Assembly: GCA_018607725.1 (NCBI GenBank)
Contig: JABBAY010000231.1
Location: forward strand, 1 to 44,589
Direction of reading: 5' to 3'
DNA: 44,589 bases
Source of the DNA: K189A clade bacterium
GTDB lineage: Bacteria; Pseudomonadota; Gammaproteobacteria; Pseudomonadales; Azotimanducaceae
This document shows, piece after piece, positions 27,217 to 37,105 of this stretch. Made by a program: the position numbers and the translations under genes. The notes under the pieces are model-generated. The model was not told the DNA's origin. It worked only from the letters and a program-made list of their open reading frames with translations, and made no database searches. Each line of letters opens with the position of its first letter. The first letter of the stretch is position 1.

Positions 27217-28350
27217 ATGGATTTTTCATTATCGGATGAACAGGTACTGCTTCAGGACAGTGTTCAACGATTTATACAGAACGATTATTCTTTCGCGCTC
27301 AGACAAAAGCTCATCGCCAGTGACGCGGGCTTCAGTCAAGAGATATGGCAGCAGTTTGCTGAACTGGGTTGGCTGGCGCTACCGTTTGCAGAAGAGTGGG
27401 GCGGCATTGGCGGCAGTCCGATTGATACGATGATTCTGCTTGAGGCCTTTGGGCGTGGGCTGGTTGTTGAGCCCTATCTGTCCACCGTGGTGTTGGCGGG
27501 TAAGTGTCTGGAGATGGGCGGTAGCCGTATCCATAAAGAATCTCTGCTGGCAGAAATTATCGCAGGTCAGCGTTTCGGCGCATTGGCGTTTGTTGAACCC
27601 CAGGCTAGGTTCAACTTAAGCGATGTGACAACGACGGCTACCGCAAGTGGGGCCGGGTATGTGCTGAATGGCTTCAAGGGTGTCGTTCTGGGCGGCCCAG
27701 CGGCGCAATTCCTCGTGGTACCTGCCCGTACCAGTGGTGCTCAGCGTGATGATCACGGGATCACCTTGTTTGTTGTAGATGTCGCGAAAGCGGGTGTGCA
27801 ACGTCGGGATTACACGACCATTGATGGTGGTCGAGCTTCGGAGTTTCATTTTGAGGGTGTCAGCCTGGACGCTGCAGATGTTCTGGGCAATGTCGATGCT
27901 GGACTCGAATTACTGCAGGGGGTGATTGATTACGCCATCCTCGCTATCGGCGCTGAGGCCGTAGGCGCGATGGAAGTCGCCTATAAATCCACCGTTGAAT
28001 ACTGCAAAACCCGTGAGCAGTTTGGTCAGCCCATCGGTAAGTTCCAGGTTCTGCAACACCGAATGGTTGATATGTTTATGGAGCATGAACAATCGAAATC
28101 TCTGTTGTATATGGCGGCAATGCGCCTTGATGAGGGCTATGATCAAGCGGCTCGTAAAGCGGTATCTGCGCTCAAGGTGCAGGTGGGCAAGAGCGGCCGG
28201 TTCGTCGGTGAGAGTGCGATTCAGCTTCACGGCGGAATGGGTATGACCGAAGAAATGAGTATCGGCCATTATTTCAAGCGACTGACAACGATTGATACGT
28301 TGTTTGGTAATGCGGACTTTCACCTGCGGCGCTATTCGCAGGTCCAATAG
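27217..28350 (+). CDS. Acyl-CoA dehydrogenase family protein (pimeloyl-CoA dehydrogenase small-subunit-like)
   Basis: A 377-residue FAD enzyme of the acyl-CoA dehydrogenase fold, which introduces the alpha-beta double bond of acyl-CoA thioesters. The N-terminus MDFSLSDEQ, LGWLALPFAEEWGGIGG, and the C-terminal CKTREQFGQPIGKFQVLQHR and IQLHGGMGMTEE are family signatures. The overall look matches proteins annotated as pimeloyl-CoA dehydrogenase small subunit, but no large-subunit gene is adjacent, so the substrate is open. I start at 27217; the frame extends 17 codons upstream without family similarity. The alpha/beta hydrolase follows about 100 bases later on the same strand. Confidence 0.88.
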   Translation: MDFSLSDEQVLLQDSVQRFIQNDYSFALRQKLIASDAGFSQEIWQQFAELGWLALPFAEEWGGIGGSPIDTMILLEAFGRGLVVEPYLSTVVLAGKCLEMGGSRIHKESLLAEIIAGQRFGALAFVEPQARFNLSDVTTTATASGAGYVLNGFKGVVLGGPAAQFLVVPARTSGAQRDDHGITLFVVDVAKAGVQRRDYTTIDGGRASEFHFEGVSLDAADVLGNVDAGLELLQGVIDYAILAIGAEAVGAMEVAYKSTVEYCKTREQFGQPIGKFQVLQHRMVDMFMEHEQSKSLLYMAAMRLDEGYDQAARKAVSALKVQVGKSGRFVGESAIQLHGGMGMTEEMSIGHYFKRLTTIDTLFGNADFHLRRYSQVQ

Positions 28351-28453
28351 ACTGAGACTGGGCAGTAAAAATCCTCTAGTTTGGCCGAAGACGAGTCACT
28401 ATTGATTTGCATTTGCTGGGCAAAGAGGCGAGCGGCAGTCGCCGGGAGACGAG

Positions 28454-29326
28454 ATGACAGATTCACCACAATGGTTCTGGGATGCAATTGAGGTGCCTTC
28501 GACTGCGTTGAAACTAGAGGTCGAAGGCTGCGATATTAATTATCTGAGTTGGAGTCCGGTGGGGAAGCCTGGCTTGCTGTTCGTTCACGGCCACAATGCG
28601 CACGCGCATTGGTGGGACTTTATTGCCCCGGCCTTCAAGGATGACTATCAGGTTGCTGCGCTAGATTTGTCTGGCATGGGTGACAGTGATCATCGAGATA
28701 GCTACTCAGCGGAGACCTATGCGCAGGAAATTTTAGCAGTCGCTGACGCGCTGGCCATGCCAGAGAACACGATTGTGGTAGCCCACAGTTTCGGTGGCAT
28801 TATGGCCCTGCGGACCCTGGCTGCTGCACCGACACGCTTTAAAGGTTTAGTGCTGGTGGATTCTGGTGTGCGCGATCCGGAAGAACCTCGGGATCCCGAC
28901 CGAGATATTACTCGGCTAGCTCGACCCAAGGTCTATCCCAGCCGTGAGATCGCCATGTCGCGGTTTCGATTACAGCCGCCACAGCAATGTGCTAATCAAT
29001 ATATTGTTGATCACATTGCTCGGCATTCAGTGGAATTTGACGATGACGGCTGGCTTTGGAAATTTGATGGTGAGCTAAATGCAAGACTTGAGGCACGCGG
29101 TTCGGCCATCGACAGCGCCGCTGATTTGCGCGGTATTAGTGCGAAGCTAGCATTGATTTATGGCGAGCAGAGTGAGTCTTTTAGTGCCAGGAGTGCTGCT
29201 TATATGCAGTCATTGAATAGTGGTTTGGATGTCTACAGTCTGGCTGACGCCCAGCATCATCTGTTCCTCGACCAACCCTTGGCGTTTATTGATCAGTTGC
29301 GAGAAGTTTTGAAGGCCTGGGAGTAG
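28454..29326 (+). CDS. Alpha/beta hydrolase
   Basis: A 290-residue alpha/beta-hydrolase-fold enzyme. The oxyanion-hole motif is LLFVHGHNAHAHWW (about residues 41-54), the nucleophile elbow is VVAHSFGGI (S112), and the late histidine is in DAQHHLFLDQP; an aspartate in the C-terminal half would complete the triad. Members hydrolyse esters, thioesters, epoxides and other bonds; the position downstream of an acyl-CoA dehydrogenase suggests a lipid or aromatic-acid breakdown role, which is inference. GGAGACGAG precedes the ATG. The transcript ends at the bidirectional terminator at 29374-29403. Confidence 0.87.
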   Translation: MTDSPQWFWDAIEVPSTALKLEVEGCDINYLSWSPVGKPGLLFVHGHNAHAHWWDFIAPAFKDDYQVAALDLSGMGDSDHRDSYSAETYAQEILAVADALAMPENTIVVAHSFGGIMALRTLAAAPTRFKGLVLVDSGVRDPEEPRDPDRDITRLARPKVYPSREIAMSRFRLQPPQQCANQYIVDHIARHSVEFDDDGWLWKFDGELNARLEARGSAIDSAADLRGISAKLALIYGEQSESFSARSAAYMQSLNSGLDVYSLADAQHHLFLDQPLAFIDQLREVLKAWE

Positions 29327-29373
29327 GGCTCAGGCGCTTGTTCAGCGCCAGCCGCGAGGCATAAATCGGAGAC

Positions 29374-29403
29374 AAAAAAAAGGCTTCAATTGAAGCCTTT
29401 TTT
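29374..29403. terminator. Bidirectional intrinsic terminator
   Basis: AGGCTTCAATTGAAGCCT is a perfect palindrome flanked by a run of A on the left and a run of T on the right, so it works on both strands. It sits between the convergent alpha/beta hydrolase and thiolase genes. Confidence 0.92.
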
Positions 29404-29406
29404 CAT

Positions 29407-29442
29407 TGCTTAGCTTTTACTGCTTAGCTTTTACTGCTTAGC
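29407..29442. repeat. 14-bp tandem repeat, 2.5 units
   Basis: TGCTTAGCTTTTAC at 29407-29420 and 29421-29434, then TGCTTAGC at 29435-29442, just outside the bidirectional terminator and before the thiolase stop codon. Confidence 0.85.
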
Positions 29443-29462
29443 GCTGATGGGGTAACCCCAGA

Positions 29463-30650
29463 CTAGCAGGCTTCAAACAAGCCCGCTGCGCCCATACCAC
29501 CACCGATACACATGCTGACGAGGCCGTACTTCTTCTCGCGACGCTTGAGTTCACGAAGCAGATGGCCGGTCAATCGTGAACCTGTCATGCCAAATGGGTG
29601 ACCAATGGAGATAGAGCCGCCGTTGACGTTATAGATCGCCGGATCGATGCCCAGTGCGTCACGGGAATAAAGGCACTGAGAAGCAAACGCCTCATTGAGT
29701 TCGACCAGATCGATATCATTCATGGTCAAGCCACGAGCCTTAAGCAGTTTGGGAATAGCGAATACTGGACCAATGCCCATTTCGTCAGGTTCACAACCCG
29801 CTACTGTCCAGCCACGGAAATAAGCCATTGGCTCCAGACCTAGCTGAGCGGCGCGTTCAGCACTCATGACCAGAGTCATGGAAGCGCCATCAGACAGCTG
29901 TGAGGCGTTACCGGCTGTGACAGTGCCGTCTTCTTCAAATACAGGCTTGAGTGAATTCAGGCCTGCCAGTGTGGTTTCGGGTCGGTTGCACTCGTCACGG
30001 TCGCAGATGCCGTCAACAAGTTCAGTTTCCTTGGTTTCCTTGTTGATGATTTTAGCCCATTGGGTCTTCATCGGCATGATTTCATCGTCAAACAAACCGG
30101 CCTTCTGAGCCGCTGCGGTACGCATCTGAGATTCAAAGGAGAATTGATCCTGGGCTTCACGAGAGACGTTATAACGTCGAGCAACCACTTCAGCGGTGTT
30201 ACCCATGGCCATGAAGATATGCGGTGAAATGTCCTTGATGGTCGGGTGCGGGTTAGATTTTCCAGGGGTCTGACGTGTACCTGAGGAAATCGATTCAACG
30301 CCACCGGCGATCATGACTTCGGAGCAACCACTGGCAATCTGGTTGGCAGCGAAAGCAATAGAATTCAAGCCAGAAGAGCAGGCGCGGGAAATAGTGACGC
30401 CAGAGGTGGTTACAGGAAGCTGTGACAAGATCACTGCCAGGCGAGCAATGTTGCCGCCTTGCTCGCCGGTCTGACTTGCGGCGCCAACAATAACGTCTTC
30501 AACTTCAGCAGGGTCAAGCTTGCCATTACGGGCCAGAAGGGAATCAATACAATGGGCCAGCATGTCATCAGGGCGCGTCATATTGAAGGTGCCGCGGAAA
30601 GATTTGGCTAACCCGGTTCTTACACTGTCTACTATCACTACGTCGCGCAT
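29463..30650 (-). CDS. Acetyl-CoA C-acyltransferase (thiolase, FadA-like)
   Basis: A thiolase of 395 residues. The acylated cysteine is C91 in [12 protein letters not shown], the conserved [10 protein letters not shown] gives the histidine, and [10 protein letters not shown] the second cysteine; NEAFASQ is also present. Thiolases cleave 3-ketoacyl-CoA to acetyl-CoA (fatty-acid breakdown) or run in reverse for acetoacetyl-CoA formation. The FadB partner is not in the window, so degradative and biosynthetic roles cannot be separated. Two ATGs stand in tandem (30653 and 30650); GGAGGC abuts the first and is better spaced for the second, which I choose. It shares the terminator at 29374-29403. 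Confidence 0.93.
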   Translation of the reverse strand: MRDVVIVDSVRTGLAKSFRGTFNMTRPDDMLAHCIDSLLARNGKLDPAEVEDVIVGAASQTGEQGGNIARLAVILSQLPVTTSGVTISRACSSGLNSIAFAANQIASGCSEVMIAGGVESISSGTRQTPGKSNPHPTIKDISPHIFMAMGNTAEVVARRYNVSREAQDQFSFESQMRTAAAQKAGLFDDEIMPMKTQWAKIINKETKETELVDGICDRDECNRPETTLAGLNSLKPVFEEDGTVTAGNASQLSDGASMTLVMSAERAAQLGLEPMAYFRGWTVAGCEPDEMGIGPVFAIPKLLKARGLTMNDIDLVELNEAFASQCLYSRDALGIDPAIYNVNGGSISIGHPFGMTGSRLTGHLLRELKRREKKYGLVSMCIGGGMGAAGLFEAC

Positions 30651-30949
30651 CATGCCTCCAGTCTTTTAATTCAAGCGTGCATTTTTGGAAGCGTCATTTT
30701 GCACCTATATGAAGCGTAGATACAAGGGTTGGTAGCATGTCGTGACTTGGTGATGGTTGGCTATAAATTCGACCAATTGATCTCATGGCCAGGCTGACGA
30801 CGACTTCACAAGCCCTGCAGCCGGGATTTGGCGGCAAACAACCGATCTGTGGATTGAAAGTGACAGGCGGATGTCGCACAGTAAGGGCATTGGGCGAGGG
30901 ACAAAAAAGTGTCTTGAGCCATTTCCTTTCTTACGTTGGAGTGATGCGC

Positions 30950-32431
30950 ATGCCGGCATTTATACTTGCTATCGATCAAGGTACCACGAGTTCTCGAGCC
31001 ATCATGTTCAATGAGGCCTCCGAGGTACTCGCGGTGGCTCAGCAGGAATTCCCCCAACATTTTCCGCAGGATGGTTGGGTTGAGCATGACCCCGAAGATA
31101 TCTGGTCAAGCACCTTGGCCGTGACACGGCAAGCGATTGCCGAGGCTGGCATTGACGCCGCACAAGTCACTGCTATTGGTATCACCAATCAACGGGAGAC
31201 CACCGTGATTTGGGATCGAGTCACCGGTGAGCCGATTCACAATGCTATTGTCTGGCAGGATAGAAGAACGGCTGACTATTGCGAGTCCCAGCGGGCGGCG
31301 GGACTTGAGACCTTGGTCACCGCCAAAACGGGCCTATTGCTGGATCCTTACTTTTCAGCGACGAAGGTTAAATGGCTGTTGGATAATGTGGCTGGGGCCC
31401 GGGTTCGTGCCGAACGTGGTGAGCTCGCCTTTGGTACGATCGATTCGTTTCTGCTCTGGCGTTTGACCGGTGGTCAGTCCCACAAGACTGATGCGACCAA
31501 TGCGTCTCGAACGATGCTATTCAACATCCACGATCAGACTTGGGATGCAGAGTTGCTGGCCGAGTTAGATATTCCTGCAGCACTATTGCCACAGGTTGAG
31601 GATAGCGCCGCAGATTTCGGGATGACTCAGGCGAGTCTGTTCGGTGCCGCGATTCCCATCGCTGGCATGGCGGGCGATCAGCAAGCGGCCTTGATTGGGC
31701 AGTGCTGCTTCGAAGATGGCATGACCAAGAGTACCTATGGCACCGGGTGCTTTGTCATCATGAATACGGGCAGTCTGGCAGTAAAATCCACCAGTAAGTT
31801 ACTCACAACTGTCGCTTACCGACTCAATGGTCAGGTCACCTATGGGCTTGAAGGCAGTATTTTCATTGCGGGTGCGGCGGTTCAATGGCTGCGTGACGGT
31901 CTTGGCCTGATCAAACATGCGGCTGAGACCGAGGCGATCGCAACGGCTCACCCGGATGCGCGTGGGGTTTATCTGGTGCCTGCCTTCACGGGGCTGGGGG
32001 CTCCTTATTGGGATGCGAATGCTCGGGGGGCGATACTCGGCTTAACGCGGGATACAGGGATTGCGGATATTGTGACTGCAACCCTGCAGTCGGTGTGTTA
32101 CCAAACCCGTGACTTAATGGACGCCATGGCGGGTGACGGTGTCAAGCCAACGGCCTTGCGAGTCGATGGGGGCATGGTCGCCAATGACTGGATCGCCCAA
32201 TCTCTAGCGGATTTGGTTCGCATTCCCGTGGTCCGTCCGCGAGTCACCGAAACCACCGCCCTGGGTGCGGCTTACCTCGCTGGCTTGCAGGCAGGCGTGT
32301 TTGCGTCGACCTCGGTCTTGGCCACGCAATGGCGGCAGGAGCAAGAGTTTGTGCCGCAGATGCCTGAAGCCCAGAGTATAGCGTTATACGAAGGCTGGCA
32401 GGCGGCGGTGGCAAGAGTGCGAAGCGTTTGA
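30950..32431 (+). CDS. glpK: Glycerol kinase GlpK
   Basis: A 493-residue FGGY-family kinase that phosphorylates glycerol to glycerol-3-phosphate with ATP. Motifs: [14 protein letters not shown] at the N-terminus (phosphate-1 loop), [43 protein letters not shown] and [12 protein letters not shown]. The open frame runs 55 codons further upstream, but GGAG eight bases before ATG 30950 and the family N-terminus fix the start (an ATG at 30944 is too close to that site). No glpF, glpD or glpR is adjacent. Confidence 0.95.
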   Translation: MPAFILAIDQGTTSSRAIMFNEASEVLAVAQQEFPQHFPQDGWVEHDPEDIWSSTLAVTRQAIAEAGIDAAQVTAIGITNQRETTVIWDRVTGEPIHNAIVWQDRRTADYCESQRAAGLETLVTAKTGLLLDPYFSATKVKWLLDNVAGARVRAERGELAFGTIDSFLLWRLTGGQSHKTDATNASRTMLFNIHDQTWDAELLAELDIPAALLPQVEDSAADFGMTQASLFGAAIPIAGMAGDQQAALIGQCCFEDGMTKSTYGTGCFVIMNTGSLAVKSTSKLLTTVAYRLNGQVTYGLEGSIFIAGAAVQWLRDGLGLIKHAAETEAIATAHPDARGVYLVPAFTGLGAPYWDANARGAILGLTRDTGIADIVTATLQSVCYQTRDLMDAMAGDGVKPTALRVDGGMVANDWIAQSLADLVRIPVVRPRVTETTALGAAYLAGLQAGVFASTSVLATQWRQEQEFVPQMPEAQSIALYEGWQAAVARVRSV

Positions 32432-32779
32432 GCTTGAAGCACCACCTTAGCGCCGGCCCTGCGTCACTGGGGTTGCACTCACAAGTTGGTTACAAAGTCC
32501 CGCAAACAGGCCCTGAAATACAGGGCTTCGGCTTGCAACATAGGGCGCAGATAGCAGAGCTTGAAGAGCTCAATGCGATAGTTAGCGCAGCTGCTGTAGG
32601 GTAAAGAACTCGGCTGCGCCGGCTGAGAGATGTTCAGCGGCAGAAATACAGTGCAGGTTGGTCCGCATGCCGTTGATCGGGCCTATCGGGCATTACAGTT
32701 GATTGTTGGCTATTAGCCCAAGCAGTGTTTGGTAGCATCAGCTGGTTAGTCATGCATAGGGATTAGTGCAAGAAGAGCT
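32432..32779. other. Intergenic region between glpK and the GGDEF/EAL gene
   Basis: About 350 bases without a gene. One small hairpin (GCCCTG 32510-32515 with CAGGGC 32521-32526) lies 80 bases past glpK but has no T-run, so it is not a convincing terminator. No other feature seen. Confidence 0.4.
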
Positions 32780-35700
32780 ATGGATAAGCGAAGCAGCTCG
32801 CGATATGAGATTTTGCTCGACGCGCTTGTGCACCCAAAGACTGGGCGCACATGGCGATGCGCTATCCAAGACTTTTGTGCCAATGGCATGCTGTTAGTGG
32901 AACCGCGGGCTGGCGAGCGAAGTGGCGTAAGTCCAGGCATCGAAGCCGGTGTGGTCGTCGGTATCCACTTTGCTATCCCAGGCAAGACTAAAGATCTGCA
33001 TTTCCGCCTTGAGGGCTGCATCGTTCGAGTCATGGACACGGGTGTTGGTATCAAGTTTGAGGGTGGGTTGAGCGAGGATGTCTTGACGGGTCTGATGGAG
33101 CACGCGAGCAGTCAGGTCAAAGCGCTAATAGCCCCGAACCCAAGCCTCACTAATCACGCAGAAAGCCCGCAGCCTGCGACCAAGCCTGCCGGCGCTGCCG
33201 TGTCCAGGAGCGCCGCAATGGCGCAACGGCAATCAGCCCCAGGCAGTTCATCGACAGTAGCGCGGCCCGCAAATATACCTGAGGCCGCTAGACTTAATGG
33301 TGAGCAGAAGACCCGTGCTACAGACGGCCAGCAGAGTTCTGCTGCGAAGATCCCAAGTCTGGCAGTTCGACCGCCTGGTGCCATCACCGAAGCCGAGTCC
33401 AGGCAGCTGGTTTTGGCAATTCGCCGGGTGATGGCAAAAGTACTACCAAAAATGCATTCGGCTTTCTTTGCCTATATGGATGAAGGCTTACTTATCATGG
33501 CTCGTGATGCGAAGTCGAATACATTGCAGGCTGAATATTTTGAAGCCATGTCGATTCTTGAAAAAGCCAAGGAAGGTGTCGGCGAGGCTTTCATTCATGC
33601 TGTTCTTGATCAGTTTGATAATCCCCGTCGCCTAAAAGACTTGAGAGAAGAACGCAATCAGACTGATTTAGCGCGTAAGCGGAGTCAGGCTTCGAACACC
33701 AAACTGTCGCTGGTAGATACGGATGACTTCGAGGATTGGTTGGCGATAGCGAATATCATTTCCCGCAGCGAGCGGGCTTATGGAAATTACCTGCAAGAAT
33801 TTCGAGCCCGACTTGGCATGGTGGTGGCGTCCTGGGGTCATAAGGAGGCCATCCCTTTGGGCTGCACGACGGTTTGTCATGCTTTTGATCAGGCCATTCA
33901 GCCTCTGGAATTGAATAAAGAAATCAGGCAAAAGGTCTATGTGGGCTTTGAGGCAAAGGTCGTACCCTGGTTGAAACCGCTGTATTTGGAGGTAAGCAAA
34001 ATTTTGGCAGACAGTCAGCTATTTCTTAATATCGATGAGGTTATGCCTGCATTACCTGCTGTCAAAGTCAGCGTCGCGGCAGAGTCTCCCAGCGAGACTA
34101 AGTCCATGCCGTCACCAGGCCGAGATGAGCCAGCTGAAGCGCAAAGCAAGCCCCTCGAGGCGGGGTTAGTGAGCGGGCAGCAAGGGGCATCTGTGGCGCG
34201 TCCGCCTTCGACTGCGCAAACGGGCAGTTTGGATGTGTCTGTAGCTCATGAGGTGCGTGCTGATCTTGAGGCGCTGCGCAGTGAAATTCGAAGCCAGCGC
34301 GAGCAGATAACCGTCGACCCCAATGTTGCGGCGGCTGCACAAGATCGGCGGGTCGCCGGTGAGCGCCGGCAAGAACATCGTTCCGAAGACAGTCGGGCCT
34401 TGGGTGATATTTATCAGGCGATGCGGAGTTTGGTCAATGCCCCGACACCAGCTGAGGATGTGGCCGTTGACAATGCTGAGAGCGGCGAGGACGAAGTCGG
34501 CAAGGAGGAAATACAACAGCTGTTACGTTCGCTGAAACCCACAGGTCAACCTGGTTTGAGAATGAATATACGGCAACAATTGCTGGCAACGGTCGCCGCT
34601 GCGGGCAGAGAACGCCGTTTGGCACCGCAAGCCTCGCAGAGTCTGGATGTAGTGGAAAATCTCGTTGGCACCATGGAGCAGGACTCGTTGGTGTCCGACA
34701 GTGCCAAAGGCTGGATTCGGCAACTCGAATTAACCTTGGGTAAAGTCGCGACCGGCCAGGAAGACCTCTTGGATGAAGCGCATCCTCATCAGGCGCTTGA
34801 GGTCATCAACCAGTTGGCCCGTTTGGGTGGTGCTGAATCGGGCAGCATGCGCCAGGAAGTCGATCAAATTGTTGCGCAGATCGCGGAAAATTTTGACCAT
34901 GATCCTAAAGTATTCGACGTGGCCTTGAATCGCTTGCAGCCGCTGATCACAAGAAAGTCTAAATCTTTCGCGGGTAATGTTCAGCGCGCGGTGAAGACCA
35001 GTGAGGGTCGACAGATGCTTTTCAACGCTCAGCGAGCGGTGGTCAGCGAATTAGATCAACACCTGACGGGTGCACCTATTCCCGAAGTGCTGATCAACTT
35101 GCTCATGCCGGGCTGGCGGAACTTGATGGTCAATACCTATTTACGTCAAGGTCAGAAGAGCAGTGCCTGGCGCAGCCAAGTTCAAACCCTGGAGCAATTG
35201 GTCCAGCATCTTGGCGGCAAACCCAATATTCAAGGTGATAAGAATTACCTGGCGCCTGAAGTCTTGCTTGAGCAGATTGAGCAAGGCCTGGACTCTATTT
35301 CTTTCGATCCGGGACAGCGTGGTCCGCTGATTAAAAAACTACGGGAACTGATTGTTGATGGTCACGGTGTCGAGCAGATGTCCTTGATTGACGCTTCGGT
35401 GGGCTCAATCGCCAAGACCCTTGGCTTTAGTGGTGTCTTGATGCGTGACGCGCAGCGTCAACAGCTGCTTACGGAAGGCGGAAGCCAGCGCGATTGGCAC
35501 CAATGTTTGGAGCGCGCCAGCCATCTGCACATTGGTGAGTGGCTCGCATTTAATGATCGCGCAGAGGACGACCGGGTCGGAATTGTGGCCTGGGTAAATG
35601 CTGATGCTAGCAGTCTCGTGCTCGTCAATCGACGAGGGTTCAAGACCGATGACCTGTTGATTGAGGAACTGGCGAAAAAATTTCTTGATGGTGTTGCCGT

Positions 35701-37105
35701 TGTCCTTCAGGAGGCTGACATTCCTCTAAGCGATCGAGCATCCCACCAAATGCTCCAGAATATGCATAATCAACTGACGCACCAGGCCGCCCATGATGGG
35801 GTGACGGGGTTGGCCAATCGAAAGGAATTCGAACGGGCTTTGAAACAGGCGTTGGATATGGCCAAGCGCGATGGTGTTGAGCAGCTAGTGGCTTATTTCG
35901 ATCTCGATCAGTTCAAGGTGATCAACAACGCGGTAGGGCATGACATCGGTGATAAGCTGCTGGCAGAAGTCGGTGGAGTCTTGTCGAATGCCCTGGCAGG
36001 TCGGGTCTGCACCTTAGCTCGATTGGGCGGCGACGAGTTCGGCTTGTTGATTGCGAATGGTGAGCAGGGTAAAGGTCTGGAACTGGTCAAACAGCTTTGC
36101 AAGGCGATCAAGGACTATCAGTTTGTCTGGCAGAGGTCGGTATTTAGATTGACGGCAAGTTGTGGCGTGATGTTTGTCGATCAGGATGTTGAAAGTGTTC
36201 AGAGTATCCTGCAGTGCGCCGACGCTGCCTGCTTTGCGGCTAAAGATGCTGGTCGTGACCGTATTTTAGTCTATAAATCCGGTGATTCTGAGATGGCGCA
36301 TCGTCGAGATGTTATGGACTTCGTCTCGCAAATCGACAAGGCCCTGGAAGACGATCGATTCATCTTGAATTGCCAGCTGATCACGCCCATCAATCCAGAT
36401 GTGGGTGAGCATGCTCACTATGAAATTTTATTAACGGTGCTGGATGACAACGATCAGCCTATGCCGCCGCAAGATTTTATTATCGCGGCTGAAACCTATA
36501 ATCGCATGGGTGCTATCGATCGTTGGGTTATCAGAAATGCGTTTGATTTTATTGCGAAGAATTTGTTTCACTTCGAGGATCTCGGCGCTTTTTCAATCAA
36601 TATATCCGGCAACTCGCTGGCAGAGGAAGATTTTGTCGAGTTCGTGTTGGCGCAGATCAAGAGATCCGGCGTGCCAACCTCAAAAATCTGTTTCGAGATT
36701 ACCGAAACATCGGCAGTAGGCAGTCTGGACAATGCGGTCAGGTTTATCGAGGCGTTGCGTTTGGTCGGTATTAAATTTTCGTTGGATGACTTTGGTACTG
36801 GGCTGTCTTCCTATTCCTATTTGCGTAGTTTGCCCGTTGATTTTCTAAAAATTGATGGTGTCTTTGTCAAAGATCTTCAGACGAGTCCAGGGGACTACGC
36901 TGTGGTGAAGTCTATCAATGAGATTGGTCATTTCATGGGTAAACTAACGATTGCCGAGTACGTTGAAAATGATGAGATTTTGACGATACTACGGGAAATA
37001 GGTGTCGATTACGCCCAAGGGTTTGGTGTCGGCCGCAAGATTCCACTGACGGCACTGTTGCCCGCTGACTTGGATTCTACGTATTCTCGATCAACGAGCA
37101 AATGA
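32780..37105 (+). CDS. PilZ-like/DUF1631-like protein with GGDEF and EAL domains
   Basis: A 1441-residue cyclic-di-GMP protein. Residues 1 to about 115 look PilZ-like (RSSSRYEILLDALVHPKTGR, IQDFCANGMLL). A Pro/Ala-rich linker follows, then a long helical region resembling DUF1631 (about 200-980). The GGDEF domain has an intact RLGGDEFGLL near residue 1083; its inhibitory site, normally RxxD, reads RVCT. The EAL domain (about 1205-1430) has EIL for EAL, FSINISGNSL, CFEITETSA, LDDFGTGLSS, LKIDG and AQGFG, so the metal ligands for c-di-GMP hydrolysis look kept. It has no membrane segment. The likely role is a cytosolic c-di-GMP turnover or sensing hub. Its 3' end overlaps argD on the other strand by 29 bases. 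Confidence 0.87.
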   Translation: MDKRSSSRYEILLDALVHPKTGRTWRCAIQDFCANGMLLVEPRAGERSGVSPGIEAGVVVGIHFAIPGKTKDLHFRLEGCIVRVMDTGVGIKFEGGLSEDVLTGLMEHASSQVKALIAPNPSLTNHAESPQPATKPAGAAVSRSAAMAQRQSAPGSSSTVARPANIPEAARLNGEQKTRATDGQQSSAAKIPSLAVRPPGAITEAESRQLVLAIRRVMAKVLPKMHSAFFAYMDEGLLIMARDAKSNTLQAEYFEAMSILEKAKEGVGEAFIHAVLDQFDNPRRLKDLREERNQTDLARKRSQASNTKLSLVDTDDFEDWLAIANIISRSERAYGNYLQEFRARLGMVVASWGHKEAIPLGCTTVCHAFDQAIQPLELNKEIRQKVYVGFEAKVVPWLKPLYLEVSKILADSQLFLNIDEVMPALPAVKVSVAAESPSETKSMPSPGRDEPAEAQSKPLEAGLVSGQQGASVARPPSTAQTGSLDVSVAHEVRADLEALRSEIRSQREQITVDPNVAAAAQDRRVAGERRQEHRSEDSRALGDIYQAMRSLVNAPTPAEDVAVDNAESGEDEVGKEEIQQLLRSLKPTGQPGLRMNIRQQLLATVAAAGRERRLAPQASQSLDVVENLVGTMEQDSLVSDSAKGWIRQLELTLGKVATGQEDLLDEAHPHQALEVINQLARLGGAESGSMRQEVDQIVAQIAENFDHDPKVFDVALNRLQPLITRKSKSFAGNVQRAVKTSEGRQMLFNAQRAVVSELDQHLTGAPIPEVLINLLMPGWRNLMVNTYLRQGQKSSAWRSQVQTLEQLVQHLGGKPNIQGDKNYLAPEVLLEQIEQGLDSISFDPGQRGPLIKKLRELIVDGHGVEQMSLIDASVGSIAKTLGFSGVLMRDAQRQQLLTEGGSQRDWHQCLERASHLHIGEWLAFNDRAEDDRVGIVAWVNADASSLVLVNRRGFKTDDLLIEELAKKFLDGVAVVLQEADIPLSDRASHQMLQNMHNQLTHQAAHDGVTGLANRKEFERALKQALDMAKRDGVEQLVAYFDLDQFKVINNAVGHDIGDKLLAEVGGVLSNALAGRVCTLARLGGDEFGLLIANGEQGKGLELVKQLCKAIKDYQFVWQRSVFRLTASCGVMFVDQDVESVQSILQCADAACFAAKDAGRDRILVYKSGDSEMAHRRDVMDFVSQIDKALEDDRFILNCQLITPINPDVGEHAHYEILLTVLDDNDQPMPPQDFIIAAETYNRMGAIDRWVIRNAFDFIAKNLFHFEDLGAFSINISGNSLAEEDFVEFVLAQIKRSGVPTSKICFEITETSAVGSLDNAVRFIEALRLVGIKFSLDDFGTGLSSYSYLRSLPVDFLKIDGVFVKDLQTSPGDYAVVKSINEIGHFMGKLTIAEYVENDEILTILREIGVDYAQGFGVGRKIPLTALLPADLDSTYSRSTSK

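Noticed and set aside
32510-32526. Terminator for glpK
   Set aside because: Six-bp stem with no following T-run, so not called as a terminator.
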